64,000 bases of DNA from Eubacterium oxidoreducens (GCF_900104415.1 NZ_FMXR01000012.1:1-64000); one strand, 5' to 3'. Counted from the first letter of the stretch, positions 8,205 through 16,854 are shown. A program made the numbers and translations. Notes: generated by a model from the sequence alone, not told the origin.

Positions 8205-9590
8205 ATGAATACAGTAGCAACCGAGGAAAAAATAAGCAGAAAGGGAATCTTTTTTGTCCTGGTCTTGGGATCAGTGATTACATCCATTGTTTCTACGGTG
8301 ATGAGTACGGCACTGCCGGTCATCATGGTAGATTTTTCCATTACGGCCAGCCGGGCCCAGATGGTGACCAGTATTTATTCTCTGGTCAGCGGGATTATGA
8401 TTCTTGCCACGGCATTTGTGGTGAAGCGATTTCCTACGAAGCGGCTGTTTTTTGTGGGAATGGGATTGTTTGCAATCGGCGTTTTGCTTTGTGCCATTGC
8501 ACCGTCTTTTGCAGTGATGCTCTTTGGGCGAGTGGTACAGGGCGTCGGCTATGGAATTATTATTTCTATGACCCAGATGGTGATCCTGATTATTATTCCA
8601 TCGGCCAAAAGGGGATTTGCCATGGGCGTATACGGATTGGCGGTAACCTTTGCACCGGTGGTGGCGCCCATGATTGCCGGAGTGATCATTGACCATTGGG
8701 GATGGCGATTGATCTTCTGGATCATTTTGCTGTTTTGTGTAGTGGATTTTTTGTGCGGTGCCAAATTTATGAAAAACGTGCTGGAGAATTCTTCACCATC
8801 CTTTGATATTTTGTCCATGGTGCTGGCAGCTGTGGGATTTACCTGCATCGTTTTGATGGCCGGAAATATGGGAAATTATTCTTTTGTAAGTCTTCAGGTG
8901 GGGCTTTTGCTGGTGATTGGACTGGTGGTGCTGGTGCTTTTTGCCATTCGCCAGATGAAGATAGAATCGCCTCTTTTGAATCTGCGGGTTTTTAAGACCC
9001 GGGATTTTACCGTGTCGGTTATTATCGTTATGATTTTTTATGCATTGATGAATGGCATGTCTACGATTATTCCCATTCTGGTACAGACGGTGCAAGGGCA
9101 GAGCGCAACGGTTTTCGGAATTGTGATTGCACCATGCGCCCTGATTACCGGACTTATGAGTCCGGTTGCGGGAAAACTGTATGATAAAATTGGAATGAAG
9201 CCTTTAGCCATGCTGGGAACGGTTCTTGTACTTGTCAGTGAGATTGGAGTTTTGTTTGTAACGGAAGAAATGTCATCCTATGTGCTGATCCTTCCACTGG
9301 TTGTTTTGGGATTTGGAATGTCATTTGTTATGATGAATCTTTCCGCATTTGCCATGGAAAAGCTGGAAGACATCCAAAAGACAGATGGAACGGCCCTCAT
9401 GAGCTGTTTGCGTACCATTGGCGGAGCCCTGGGGGCAGCAGGTTTTGTATCCCTTATGTCTGTTGGGGTGCAGGGATCGAATTACACCATGGCCAATGTG
9501 AAAAACAGCTATATGGGAATGGTTGTGCTGGCCGCAGTTTGCGTTGTAATGGCATTTGGATTTATTAAAGGACGTAAAAAAACTTCTTAG
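8205..9590 (+). CDS. MFS transporter, DHA2 (14-helix) drug exporter type
   Basis: A 461-residue, very hydrophobic protein with around 14 predicted membrane segments. The first helix is followed by STALPVIMVDF typical of the DHA2 drug:H+ antiporter family, and GRVVQGVGYGIIISMTQ gives the family's GRxxQGxGxG motif in helix 4. It probably exports lipophilic or cationic compounds; the substrate is unknown. GAAGGAAGATTAG precedes the start. By eye the gene is more GC-rich than the AT-rich transporter genes on both sides and it is bracketed by 14-base direct repeats, consistent with separate acquisition. Confidence 0.88.
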   Translation: MNTVATEEKISRKGIFFVLVLGSVITSIVSTVMSTALPVIMVDFSITASRAQMVTSIYSLVSGIMILATAFVVKRFPTKRLFFVGMGLFAIGVLLCAIAPSFAVMLFGRVVQGVGYGIIISMTQMVILIIIPSAKRGFAMGVYGLAVTFAPVVAPMIAGVIIDHWGWRLIFWIILLFCVVDFLCGAKFMKNVLENSSPSFDILSMVLAAVGFTCIVLMAGNMGNYSFVSLQVGLLLVIGLVVLVLFAIRQMKIESPLLNLRVFKTRDFTVSVIIVMIFYALMNGMSTIIPILVQTVQGQSATVFGIVIAPCALITGLMSPVAGKLYDKIGMKPLAMLGTVLVLVSEIGVLFVTEEMSSYVLILPLVVLGFGMSFVMMNLSAFAMEKLEDIQKTDGTALMSCLRTIGGALGAAGFVSLMSVGVQGSNYTMANVKNSYMGMVVLAAVCVVMAFGFIKGRKKTS

Positions 9591-9598
9591 ACAAATGC

Positions 9599-9612
9599 GA
9601 GCGAGTCTTGAC
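9599..9612 (+). repeat. GAGCGAGTCTTGAC, right copy flanking the MFS gene
   Basis: Exact repeat of the sequence at 8142-8155, starting 9 bases after the MFS stop codon. Confidence 0.8.
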
Positions 9613-9707
9613 TGCTAAAATATTTACAGGGAATGACAAAAATCAGCTCGCCTTTGTGGGATTTTTTGATTTACACTATGCGTCTTATCTTTTAAGAGGG
9701 GGAAGAA

Positions 9708-10181
9708 ATGAAAACGTCATACATAAAAAGAATTGTGATTATTGTAATAGCAGTATTTGTTGCAGTAAATGTTTTTTGGTTTATTGATGTGTTTAAACCG
9801 TATTTCAGCTACGTTCAAACAATGAAAGAGAGCGAATACTATAGAGTGGAGGATGGTGATGTGTGCTACCCGGATGGATATTTGTGCGAAGTAGCAATGC
9901 CGACTTATTTATATTGGAAGGATGGGAATCTGTCGGTTGCATCTCCGATTGAAGGAGAATATTCAGGTCATGCTGATTTAGTGATATGGATAAAACATTA
10001 TTCCGGAGATGTGAGTGAGGTTGGAAGTTTCCTCACTTATAAAGGGGAGTCTCGGGAAGTATATTTGAAAGATTCTGCAACGGCAATTAATTCAGATGAT
10101 CAGCCATGGGTAGACGCAAATCAAGAAGACCTTGAAATGGTTTTTCTAAAAGCAGAGGATGTATGGGGGATTGAGCTATAG
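9708..10181 (+). CDS. Membrane-anchored protein of the second ABC operon
   Basis: A 157-residue protein with one N-terminal hydrophobic segment (about residues 8-30) after a basic start, then a soluble extracytoplasmic domain rich in aromatic and acidic residues. I do not recognise a family. AGAGGGGGAAGAA precedes the start. Its stop overlaps the possible GTG start of the permease by one base, so it belongs to the same operon as the FtsX-like permease and ATPase; an accessory, immunity or substrate-binding role is an inference from context. Confidence 0.7.
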   Translation: MKTSYIKRIVIIVIAVFVAVNVFWFIDVFKPYFSYVQTMKESEYYRVEDGDVCYPDGYLCEVAMPTYLYWKDGNLSVASPIEGEYSGHADLVIWIKHYSGDVSEVGSFLTYKGESREVYLKDSATAINSDDQPWVDANQEDLEMVFLKAEDVWGIEL

Positions 10182-12091
10182 TGGAAAGCATGAAAGCTGA
10201 TTTTATATTTGAAAAAATGATGAAATGCACACCAATATTTCTAATCTTGGTATTAGGATTTGTGATGCGCTGTGAATTATTTCATCAGACTATGACATCG
10301 GAGATTAGTGCTGTTTATCCGGCTATGGAATGTGAGATCACAAAGGAGCAATTGCCCGGATTTGTGCAGAAAATTACGTCACAAAATCTGGACGTGGCAA
10401 TCGTGGGCGAGAATCGGGACTCGGAGTTAAAAAGAACGCTGATTGTATATGTTACAAATGACAAAGTAAAACAGGAATTAGAAAAAACGTGTCACTACAA
10501 GGAAGGTAGCTATGAATCCCTGTTTAGTGGTAGTGTGCAAATTGAAGTTAAGCAGCTGTCACAAGTAACGTATGATGTCTTTCGAAAGAATTCGCTTTTG
10601 ACTGTAATTGATGGAAAAGAATTGGCATACGAAGTCTTAAGCAAAAATTATACGGTGACTTATCCGCAGCAATATAGTGCAAGCGAAACCGATATGCTTC
10701 TTATTGTATGGGTGATGATTGCAATCTGTGTAGTATTAATCAATGTCTGCATTATTGTTCGGAAGAAGAAACAGATGCTAATTCGAGCAATTTACGGGGA
10801 AGATCTTCTGCAAATTACGATATATTCGCTTGTAGTCGATTTCATCTTGTTTCAAATTATATATGTACTGGCCGGATGGTTTGTATCCGGTTTTATTCAA
10901 GGAGATTATAAAAGCGCCATTGCTTTGCTGGTTTATGAAATCGCAGTCATAGCCGCGTCGCTGTGTAATCTCTTATTTTTGCGTCCGGATATTAAGGCGG
11001 TATTTTCTAATGTGGTGGAGAATAAAGGTACAATTACCTTGTTGCACGTAATGAAGGTGGCAGCATTTACGATTACACTAGGTACCATTGTGACTAATTT
11101 CGAAACACTAGGAAAACTCTCTATGGAAAGCACACACGAGACATTTGCGGATCAGCTGCAAGAGAGCCTGTTTGTTGGGATTCAGTCTTTAGATGAAATT
11201 GCAGATGATACTGCATGGGAAAAACTGCAGGAGGAATATTATAATCAGCTTAAGCCGGCTGTGTGCACGAAGATTGCAGATGAGGGACGTGCAATTATTT
11301 TGGCAAATGAATATGCTGCCGATGTTCTTCCGCAGGAAATCGTAGGAGAATCTGAATCCGGTAACATGATCACCATCTGGAGTCCAAAGGGCAGCACACT
11401 TGCATCAGCAGAAGCTGAGGGAATCTGCGGTTTATATGTGGATGAAGAAGATATATGCCAAAAAACGTATCAACAATCTATCCGACAACCGTGCTTAACA
11501 GGTGAAGAAACGCAGTGGTTTGGAGAAGAAAAGGACCCGATTATTATTTATTGTCCAAGCGATGTGAGAATAAATATAGAGACACTTAGGACGGAAAACA
11601 ATGTCATTTATCGGATTTCAAAGGATGATCTAAAGACGATTTTGCGAGATGCACAAATAACGAGTGAGCAATATCAAATTGTGGTGTCCGGGCTGGGGGA
11701 AATCTATGACTATCAGATGAGTTTTGTAAAAAAATTAATTCGCTTTCTAGGTTCTTTATGCATTTTGGTACTGATTTTAGATGTGGTGATTGCAATTACA
11801 CTTTGCAATATGCAATACAAGATGAAAGGAATGGAGTATGCGATTAAGAAGGTTCATGGATATTCATTTCTGGAAAGAAATAGGCGATATTTCATACAGC
11901 TCATTGTTCCTAGCTTGGTTGTGGTAACGGCATATGGAATAGCCGGACTCTTTGTGAATCTATATAACGCCCGCCAGTGCATACTCATTGGTCTGATCCT
12001 TATCATTACGGAAATTGTGATAGTAGCGATTTATATGCTTCGACAGGAAAAGATATCGATTACCAAGATTCTAAAGGGAGGGTGCTTATGA
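10181..12091 (+). CDS. Large FtsX-like permease of a bacteriocin-type ABC transporter
   Basis: A 636-residue membrane protein: an N-terminal membrane segment (about residues 15-30), an external domain, a cluster of membrane segments around residues 165-270, a second external domain, and three C-terminal membrane segments with YKMKGMEYAIKKVHGYSF between the first two. The layout and length fit the bacteriocin-associated integral membrane protein family that partners a lactococcin-972-type ATPase. The start is either GTG at 10181 (GGGGGA 10 bases upstream) or ATG at 10190. The stop overlaps the ATPase start as ATGA. The cargo is unknown. Confidence 0.7.
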   Translation: MESMKADFIFEKMMKCTPIFLILVLGFVMRCELFHQTMTSEISAVYPAMECEITKEQLPGFVQKITSQNLDVAIVGENRDSELKRTLIVYVTNDKVKQELEKTCHYKEGSYESLFSGSVQIEVKQLSQVTYDVFRKNSLLTVIDGKELAYEVLSKNYTVTYPQQYSASETDMLLIVWVMIAICVVLINVCIIVRKKKQMLIRAIYGEDLLQITIYSLVVDFILFQIIYVLAGWFVSGFIQGDYKSAIALLVYEIAVIAASLCNLLFLRPDIKAVFSNVVENKGTITLLHVMKVAAFTITLGTIVTNFETLGKLSMESTHETFADQLQESLFVGIQSLDEIADDTAWEKLQEEYYNQLKPAVCTKIADEGRAIILANEYAADVLPQEIVGESESGNMITIWSPKGSTLASAEAEGICGLYVDEEDICQKTYQQSIRQPCLTGEETQWFGEEKDPIIIYCPSDVRINIETLRTENNVIYRISKDDLKTILRDAQITSEQYQIVVSGLGEIYDYQMSFVKKLIRFLGSLCILVLILDVVIAITLCNMQYKMKGMEYAIKKVHGYSFLERNRRYFIQLIVPSLVVVTAYGIAGLFVNLYNARQCILIGLILIITEIVIVAIYMLRQEKISITKILKGGCL

Positions 12092-12696
12092 TTGAACTTA
12101 GAAATATAAGAAAGTCGTTTGGTGATAAAGTGGTTATAGATGGGCTTTGTGCAACGATTGAAGATGGAACCTTTACAATCATTGCCGGGCCAAGTGGATG
12201 TGGAAAAACAACACTTCTTAATATGTTAGGATACTTGGAAAAAACGGATGAAGGTGACATCTTAATAGATGGAACAGATATCAAAGCGATTTCGCAAGGG
12301 GAGTATTTTAGTGAATATGTAGGATTTTTGTTTCAGAATTTTGCACTTATGGAGAACAAGACCGTAAAGCAGAATCTTGAAATAATTAAAAAGAAAAATC
12401 GTTCAGACATAATTATGAAGCAGGCGCTTGATGAGGTTGGATTGTCAGATCAAATGAATACGAAAGTTTATAAATTATCCGGTGGAGAGCAACAAAGGGT
12501 GGCACTTGCAAGGCTGATGATGAAAAGATGCAAAATGATATTGGCAGATGAACCAACCGGATCGTTAGATGCTGAAAATGGGCGCCTTGTAATGGATTTA
12601 CTGCATAAATTTGCAGATGAAGGAAAAATCGTCATCATGGTGACTCACGACACAGGTTTGTATGAAGAGGCGGATCAGGTAATAGAACTTAAGTAG
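12088..12696 (+). CDS. Bacteriocin-export-type ABC ATPase
   Basis: A 202-residue ATPase, short as in the lactococcin-972-group exporters. Walker A is GPSGCGKTT, signature LSGGEQQR, Walker [12 protein letters not shown], switch His in VTHDTG. The ATG at 12088 overlaps the permease stop (ATGA) and has AAAGGGAGGG upstream; a longer in-frame start at 11977 would lie inside the permease and is rejected. It should energise the preceding permease. The two-component system downstream probably controls it. Confidence 0.87.
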   Translation: MIELRNIRKSFGDKVVIDGLCATIEDGTFTIIAGPSGCGKTTLLNMLGYLEKTDEGDILIDGTDIKAISQGEYFSEYVGFLFQNFALMENKTVKQNLEIIKKKNRSDIIMKQALDEVGLSDQMNTKVYKLSGGEQQRVALARLMMKRCKMILADEPTGSLDAENGRLVMDLLHKFADEGKIVIMVTHDTGLYEEADQVIELK

Positions 12697-12699
12697 ATA

Positions 12700-12731
12700 A
12701 CCGTTTACGGATTGAAAATACCGTTTACGGA
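12700..12731 (+). promoter_or_regulatory. Candidate LytTR operator: two ACCGTTTACGGA repeats
   Basis: Identical 12-base direct repeats at 12700-12711 and 12720-12731 are 20 bases apart, about two helical turns, as expected for a dimer of a LytTR regulator. They sit about 70 bases before the histidine kinase gene whose partner is a LytTR response regulator, so autoregulation is likely. Confidence 0.65.
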
Positions 12732-12801
12732 CAAAGCTATTGAAATATATGTTGTATTTAATACAATAATAATAAACAAGCTATTGAGGGGAGAGATACT
12801 C

Positions 12802-14085
12802 ATGACTAATAGTCGTCTTCGAAAGATGTTCTTGTATCTTATGGTGCTGGCAATCATCGTTCAAACATTGCCGATTATATTCTATTTCGTCTACTTGGAA
12901 ACGGACTATTATATCGCGTTCACGACACCTTTTACGACACTTGTGGGATTATGTGTGTTTTGTGTTTTGATAGCTTTGAATCTGGGAGTTATGAAAGATT
13001 ATAAAAAAAATAAGAATGTTCGGGTTCGATGGATTTGCGGAGTGCTTCTAATGGCATCCTTAGGCGTATGGTGTGTGAGTTTAATGCCTGGATATAGGTT
13101 TTTCTTTCTACAAGAAGGAGCAAATATATCGCTGCGGTTAGAAATAATTACAATGGCTTTTTTGATTGTCGGCGGGATTGCATTAGGAATTGAATTATAT
13201 TTCATTTATAAAAAAAGTTATGATGTTGTGATTCTGAGTATAATGCTTGCATATGAGTGGTTGTTGGCGGTGCTCTTAAACACTTTAAGGAATCTAGGCA
13301 CAGAAACGACTTCTTATCTGAGAGATTCCTTTTTGTATTTGTTGCCGATGATTGCGAGCGTTGTCGCTTATTTGCTCTGGTTATTTGCAAAAAAATATCA
13401 CATAAGTGTAAATAAAAATGCGAGCAGAAAACTCTGGAAGGAATACTATGAGCAGCAAAAAGATTATTTTAACAAAATAAGCTTGCAGGATCGAAACACG
13501 AAAAAATTCAGGCATGATATGACGAATCATTTAATCGCAATATCTGATTTTGTTGATAAAGGAATGAATGAGGAGGCGCATGTGTATCTGGCGGATTTGA
13601 TGAAAGAAATTAAGGAAATATCAGATTCTCAATATGACGTAGGAAACGAAATCATAAATGTATTAATAAATTATTATCTTGTGTTTGAGAATAAGAAACC
13701 ACAGATACAGGTGATTGGTAAGATTGGCGAAATTGAGTCTATTAAGAAAAAAGATTTGTGTGTTATATTTGCTAATCTCTTAAAAAATGCAAGAGATGCC
13801 GTGTGTGAATTAGAGGAGGATGGTAAAATCTATATAGAATTAAAACGAGGTCGGGACTTTGCGTCGTTTGAAATCGAAAATTCGGCAAATATTAGTATGC
13901 AGCGCATAAAAGAAATGAAAAACGGGATTTATAAGACAACGCAGGAAGATACGCAGCTTCATGGATATGGTTTGAGTAATGTAAAGCATGTACTTCAAAA
14001 AATTGGTGGAGAAATTAGAATAAGTGTGAAGGAAGCTTCATTTCAAGTGCTAGTGATGATTCCGGTAGGTGATAAGATATGCTAA
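12802..14085 (+). CDS. AgrC-like sensor histidine kinase (GHKL type)
   Basis: A 427-residue kinase. Six or so hydrophobic segments fill roughly residues 8-215, followed by a helical linker, the H-box KKFRHDMTNHL, an N-box-like NLLKNARDAV and a G-rich GYGLSNVKHVL, ending in IRI..FQVLVMIPV. This is the AgrC/HPK10 layout used for peptide sensing. The ATG at 12802 has GGGGAGAG upstream. Its last bases overlap the response regulator start. The neighbouring peptide-type ABC transporter suggests it senses an antimicrobial or signalling peptide. Confidence 0.87.
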   Translation: MTNSRLRKMFLYLMVLAIIVQTLPIIFYFVYLETDYYIAFTTPFTTLVGLCVFCVLIALNLGVMKDYKKNKNVRVRWICGVLLMASLGVWCVSLMPGYRFFFLQEGANISLRLEIITMAFLIVGGIALGIELYFIYKKSYDVVILSIMLAYEWLLAVLLNTLRNLGTETTSYLRDSFLYLLPMIASVVAYLLWLFAKKYHISVNKNASRKLWKEYYEQQKDYFNKISLQDRNTKKFRHDMTNHLIAISDFVDKGMNEEAHVYLADLMKEIKEISDSQYDVGNEIINVLINYYLVFENKKPQIQVIGKIGEIESIKKKDLCVIFANLLKNARDAVCELEEDGKIYIELKRGRDFASFEIENSANISMQRIKEMKNGIYKTTQEDTQLHGYGLSNVKHVLQKIGGEIRISVKEASFQVLVMIPVGDKIC

Positions 14086-14780
14086 AAGTTGCAGTGTGTG
14101 ATGATCAAAGAGCCATTCTAAATCAGATGAAGCAGATTCTTCGACAATATGAGCGAGATAATGAATGTGAGATATGTTTAGATACTTATCAATCCGGAAA
14201 TACGCTTCTTGAATCAAAAGAACAATACGATGTGATATTCCTTGATGTGGAAATGCCGGGGATAGGTGGACTTAAGGTCGGTAAAATCCTAAGCAAAGAA
14301 TATATGCACACGAAAGTGATATTGCTGACAAGTCATACGGAAGTGTATAAAGAAGGTTATAAAATCAATGCTTTTCGTTTTTTGACGAAACCGATTGTTG
14401 AGAAAGATGTCTTTGAGGCTTTAATAGCAGTCGAGCATTCGATGCTTGGCAAGGAGACGGTATCTTTAAGATATGAGAATGCTGTTTATAATATTGCTCA
14501 GCAACACATACTGTATATTATGGCGGATGGATCAAGAACTGTGGTATTTGTAGCAAAGCAATCCTTTACAAGTTCAAAATCATTAAGGGAATGGGAAAGT
14601 AGTTTAGATCAAAGATTGTTTGCTCGGGTGCATCGCGGGTATTTAGTAAATATGAGTCATATCGAATCCGTTAAAAACGGAAAGGTTAAGCTCTATTCAG
14701 GGGAACAGATTTTACTATCGAGAAGACTCCTCAAAGATTTTAAAAGAAAATATATGGAATTTGATTTGAATTATCGGTAA
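14079..14780 (+). CDS. LytTR-family response regulator (AgrA-like)
   Basis: A 233-residue regulator. The receiver domain starts LKVAVCDDQ, has the phosphorylated Asp in VIFLDVEMPG and the conserved Lys in LTKPI. The C-terminal LytTR DNA-binding domain spans about residues 130-230 with FARVHRGYLVNMSHIESV. It overlaps the kinase gene by 7 bases. The 12-base repeats at 12700-12731 are its most likely binding site, and the repeats at 14871-14916 a possible second one. Confidence 0.92.
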   Translation: MLKVAVCDDQRAILNQMKQILRQYERDNECEICLDTYQSGNTLLESKEQYDVIFLDVEMPGIGGLKVGKILSKEYMHTKVILLTSHTEVYKEGYKINAFRFLTKPIVEKDVFEALIAVEHSMLGKETVSLRYENAVYNIAQQHILYIMADGSRTVVFVAKQSFTSSKSLREWESSLDQRLFARVHRGYLVNMSHIESVKNGKVKLYSGEQILLSRRLLKDFKRKYMEFDLNYR

Positions 14781-14789
14781 GGCAATAAG

Positions 14790-14835
14790 AGAGTGTGTCA
14801 AGACTTGCATGCGAGTCTTCACACACTCTCGTTTT
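14790..14835 (+). terminator. Terminator after the two-component system
   Basis: AGAGTGTGT and AAGACT (14790-14805, one C between) pair with AGTCTT and ACACACTCT (14814-14829) around an 8-base loop; CGTTTT follows. The inner arm contains the GAGTCTT sequence that recurs in other hairpins of this window. Confidence 0.75.
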
Positions 14836-14870
14836 ACGACAAATGGTAGTTACCTAAAATGAATATTTTT

Positions 14871-14916
14871 ACTGTCGTTTACTCTTTTGATAAAATTTTA
14901 CTGTCGTTTACTCTTT
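14871..14916 (+). repeat. Direct repeat ACTGTCGTTTACTCTTT, possible LytTR site
   Basis: A 17-base sequence occurs at 14871-14887 and 14900-14916 (29-base step). Each copy contains CGTTTAC, the core of the repeats in front of the kinase gene. No plus-strand gene follows, since bioY converges from the right. Confidence 0.6.
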
Positions 14917-14941
14917 GCGTCAAGAAGTAAAGCGCTATTTG

Positions 14942-15496
14942 TTACGACAGGAACATGCCAATCTGTTTTTTTACTTTTCGGCCAAGAATCATAGCAACAA
15001 TCATTTTAATGATATCTTCTGCAATAAATGGAATGACACCTGCGAGAAGTGCGGCTTTAAAGCTCATTCCCCCGCTGTAGGAAAGCCATACGGTACCGAT
15101 TGCATAGCAAACCCAGGTGCCAAGTAACATGCCAAGAAATTCCGGAATTCGTTTGCCTTGCGCCTTGGTCATAAAGAAGCCGGCAATAAGGATGAGAGGG
15201 ATGAATCCGATGAGATATCCGCCGGTTGGTCCGAATAATTTGCCGGGGCCGCCTACGAATCCGGAGAAAACAGGAAGTCCGACAAGGCCAAGAAGCAGAT
15301 AGATGATATAGCTGATAGCGGTGTTCTTTGTGCCGAGTAAATATAATGTGAAATAAAGTACCAGGTTCGTTAATGAGATCGGAACCGGTCCGATTGGTAT
15401 GGACAGCGGAGCCAAAATGCATGTTACGGCTGTCATAACGCCTATAAAGGCCATAGTTTTAATTGAAATTTTTGGTGTGTTTATTGTCTCGTTCAT
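14942..15496 (-). CDS. bioY: Biotin transporter substrate-binding subunit BioY
   Basis: A 184-residue, six-helix membrane protein of the ECF-transporter S-component family. Family features are IPIGPVPISLTNLVLYF near the N-terminus, the GLPVFSGFVGGPGKLFGPTGGYLIGF region (here GLPVFSG and GPTGGYLIGF) and a C-terminal AEDIIK motif. It captures biotin, with or without an ECF AT module encoded elsewhere. Its start overlaps the end of bioB by 4 bases (ATGA), so the two are cotranscribed and import and synthesis of biotin are controlled together. Confidence 0.94.
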   Translation of the reverse strand: MNETINTPKISIKTMAFIGVMTAVTCILAPLSIPIGPVPISLTNLVLYFTLYLLGTKNTAISYIIYLLLGLVGLPVFSGFVGGPGKLFGPTGGYLIGFIPLILIAGFFMTKAQGKRIPEFLGMLLGTWVCYAIGTVWLSYSGGMSFKAALLAGVIPFIAEDIIKMIVAMILGRKVKKQIGMFLS

Positions 15497-16458
15497 TGGT
15501 TTTGCTTCCTTTCAATATCAAATCCCATTTCTAAGAGCATATCGCGATCCTGGGACATATTATTTCCAACGGTTGTAAGCATATCGCCGGTAATGGTGGC
15601 ATTGACACCACTTAAGAACAGCTTACGACCGCCATTTTCAAAATAGCTTCTTCCGGCTGCCATTCGAATATAAGCCGTAGGGTTTACATAACGAAACAAG
15701 GCGATAGTGCGAAGTACTTCTTCGTTGGTCAATGGTTTGTTGTGACCAAGCGGTGTTCCGGGAACCGGCATCAATACATTAATCGGAATGGACATAATCT
15801 CAAGTTCAGCTAAGGTAAGAGCCATATCCACCCGATCATCAAAGGTCTCTCCCATTCCGATGATTCCGCCGCTACAGACTTCAAGTCCGGCAGCTTTCGC
15901 ACGGGCAATCTCCGTAAGCTTGTCATCGAATGTATGAGTCGTACAGATTTCAGGAAAGAAACGCCGACTGGTTTCGATATTAGCGTGATACATCGAGACG
16001 CCGGCATCTTTGAGTGCAAAAAAATCATCCTGTTCGAGCAAGCCGTGGGAAGCGCATAGACGCATATTGGTATGCTGATGCATGAGGCGATAAGATTCTA
16101 ATAATGTGTCAAAATCATCGCCTTCTACAGTTCTGCCGGCCGTCACAATCGAGTAGGCGTGCACCTTGGCGGCATCCTTAGCCAGGCAGTCATGTAAAAA
16201 TTCCCTTGGCGTTAACATCTCATACTCATTGCAGGCAGTATTGTGATGCGCTGATTGTGCGCAGAACTTGCAATTCTCAGAGCATCTTCCGGCACGACCG
16301 TTGATAATGGTACATAAATCGATATGGTTTCCGCATAAAGATTCACGTATGTGATTGGCACCTTCGCATAACTCATCTACAGGTGTCGTCTCAAAAAACG
16401 AAAGGTCGTCTTTCCGGCCAAGTCTTCGGCCGGCAATAATTTCATTAGCTAATTTCAT
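15493..16458 (-). CDS. bioB: Biotin synthase, radical SAM
   Basis: A 321-residue enzyme that inserts sulfur into dethiobiotin. The radical-SAM cluster motif is CSENCKFC (CxxxCxxC), with the BioB-type NGRAGRCSENCKFCAQS context, the CSGGIIGMGET strand and the PINVLMPVPGTPL and YIRMAAGR segments. AGAGGA lies about 8 bases before the ATG. No other biotin-synthesis genes are in the window. The gene follows a consensus-like promoter overlapped by a BirA-type dyad. Confidence 0.96.
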   Translation of the reverse strand: MKLANEIIAGRRLGRKDDLSFFETTPVDELCEGANHIRESLCGNHIDLCTIINGRAGRCSENCKFCAQSAHHNTACNEYEMLTPREFLHDCLAKDAAKVHAYSIVTAGRTVEGDDFDTLLESYRLMHQHTNMRLCASHGLLEQDDFFALKDAGVSMYHANIETSRRFFPEICTTHTFDDKLTEIARAKAAGLEVCSGGIIGMGETFDDRVDMALTLAELEIMSIPINVLMPVPGTPLGHNKPLTNEEVLRTIALFRYVNPTAYIRMAAGRSYFENGGRKLFLSGVNATITGDMLTTVGNNMSQDRDMLLEMGFDIERKQNQ

Positions 16459-16496
16459 ATTGTGTATCCTCTTTGTTTTCTTTGTCTTCCTAGGTC

Positions 16497-16550
16497 ATTA
16501 TAGGATGATGTCAACCTAAAGTCAACAATAAAATTAACCATAGTTAACAT
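16497..16550 (-). promoter_or_regulatory. bioB promoter with BirA-like operator
   Basis: On the minus strand TTGACT (16525-16520), a 17-base spacer and TATAAT (16502-16497) form a near-consensus promoter. GTTGAC and GTTAAC half-sites crowd it: ATGTTAAC at 16550-16543 and GTTGACTT and GTTGACAT downstream, the first pair 16 bases apart, resembling Firmicute BirA operators. Biotinyl-BirA repression is the inference. Confidence 0.65.
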
Positions 16551-16581
16551 TAAGGGTAACAATCGTTGCGAAAATGGTATG

Positions 16582-16774
16582 GTTTAACTCAGTCGGAGAA
16601 ATCCCCCACCTCTAAGCGTTAGCGTAGGTGGGGGTTATGACAAACTATACTCAGTCGGGGTACAAGCTCCGACTGAGTTAAACGCTCCGCGAGGATGCGC
16701 ACGGATTCGGACAGGAATTTGTCTGCTGAAGCAGACCCGAATCCGGCGCGCAAGACTCGCGAGCGAGTCTTGAC
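16582..16774. repeat. Cluster of four palindromes, probable decayed mobile element
   Basis: In order: GTTTAACTCAGTCGGAG, then CCCCCACCT (16603-16611) pairing with AGGTGGGGG (16626-16634) with inner CTAA/TTAG; ACTCAGTCGGGG (16649-16660) pairing with CTCCGACTGAGT (16667-16678); CGGATTCGG (16702-16710) pairing with CCGAATCCG (16737-16745) around an inner GTCTGC/GCAGAC hairpin; and CAAGACTCGC (16751-16760) pairing with GCGAGTCTTG (16763-16772). The first resembles IS200/IS605-type end hairpins. No gene is present. Confidence 0.7.
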
Positions 16775-16795
16775 AAACAGATGGAACCAAAATCA

Positions 16796-16830
16796 AAAGT
16801 GAAAGACTCTATAGGCGAGTCTTTCACTTT
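16796..16830 (-). terminator. Terminator of the PFOR gene
   Basis: A perfect 14-bp stem, AAAGTGAAAGACTC (16796-16809) with GAGTCTTTCACTTT (16817-16830), about 25 bases beyond the PFOR stop, with T-rich flanks on the minus strand. Confidence 0.75.
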
Positions 16831-16854
16831 AGTTTGGTTTATATAATGGTTTGG

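Noticed and set aside
16612-16700. TnpB-associated omega RNA
   Set aside because: The hairpin resembles an IS200/IS605 right end, but no TnpB or TnpA coding sequence is next to it, so an RNA gene cannot be supported.
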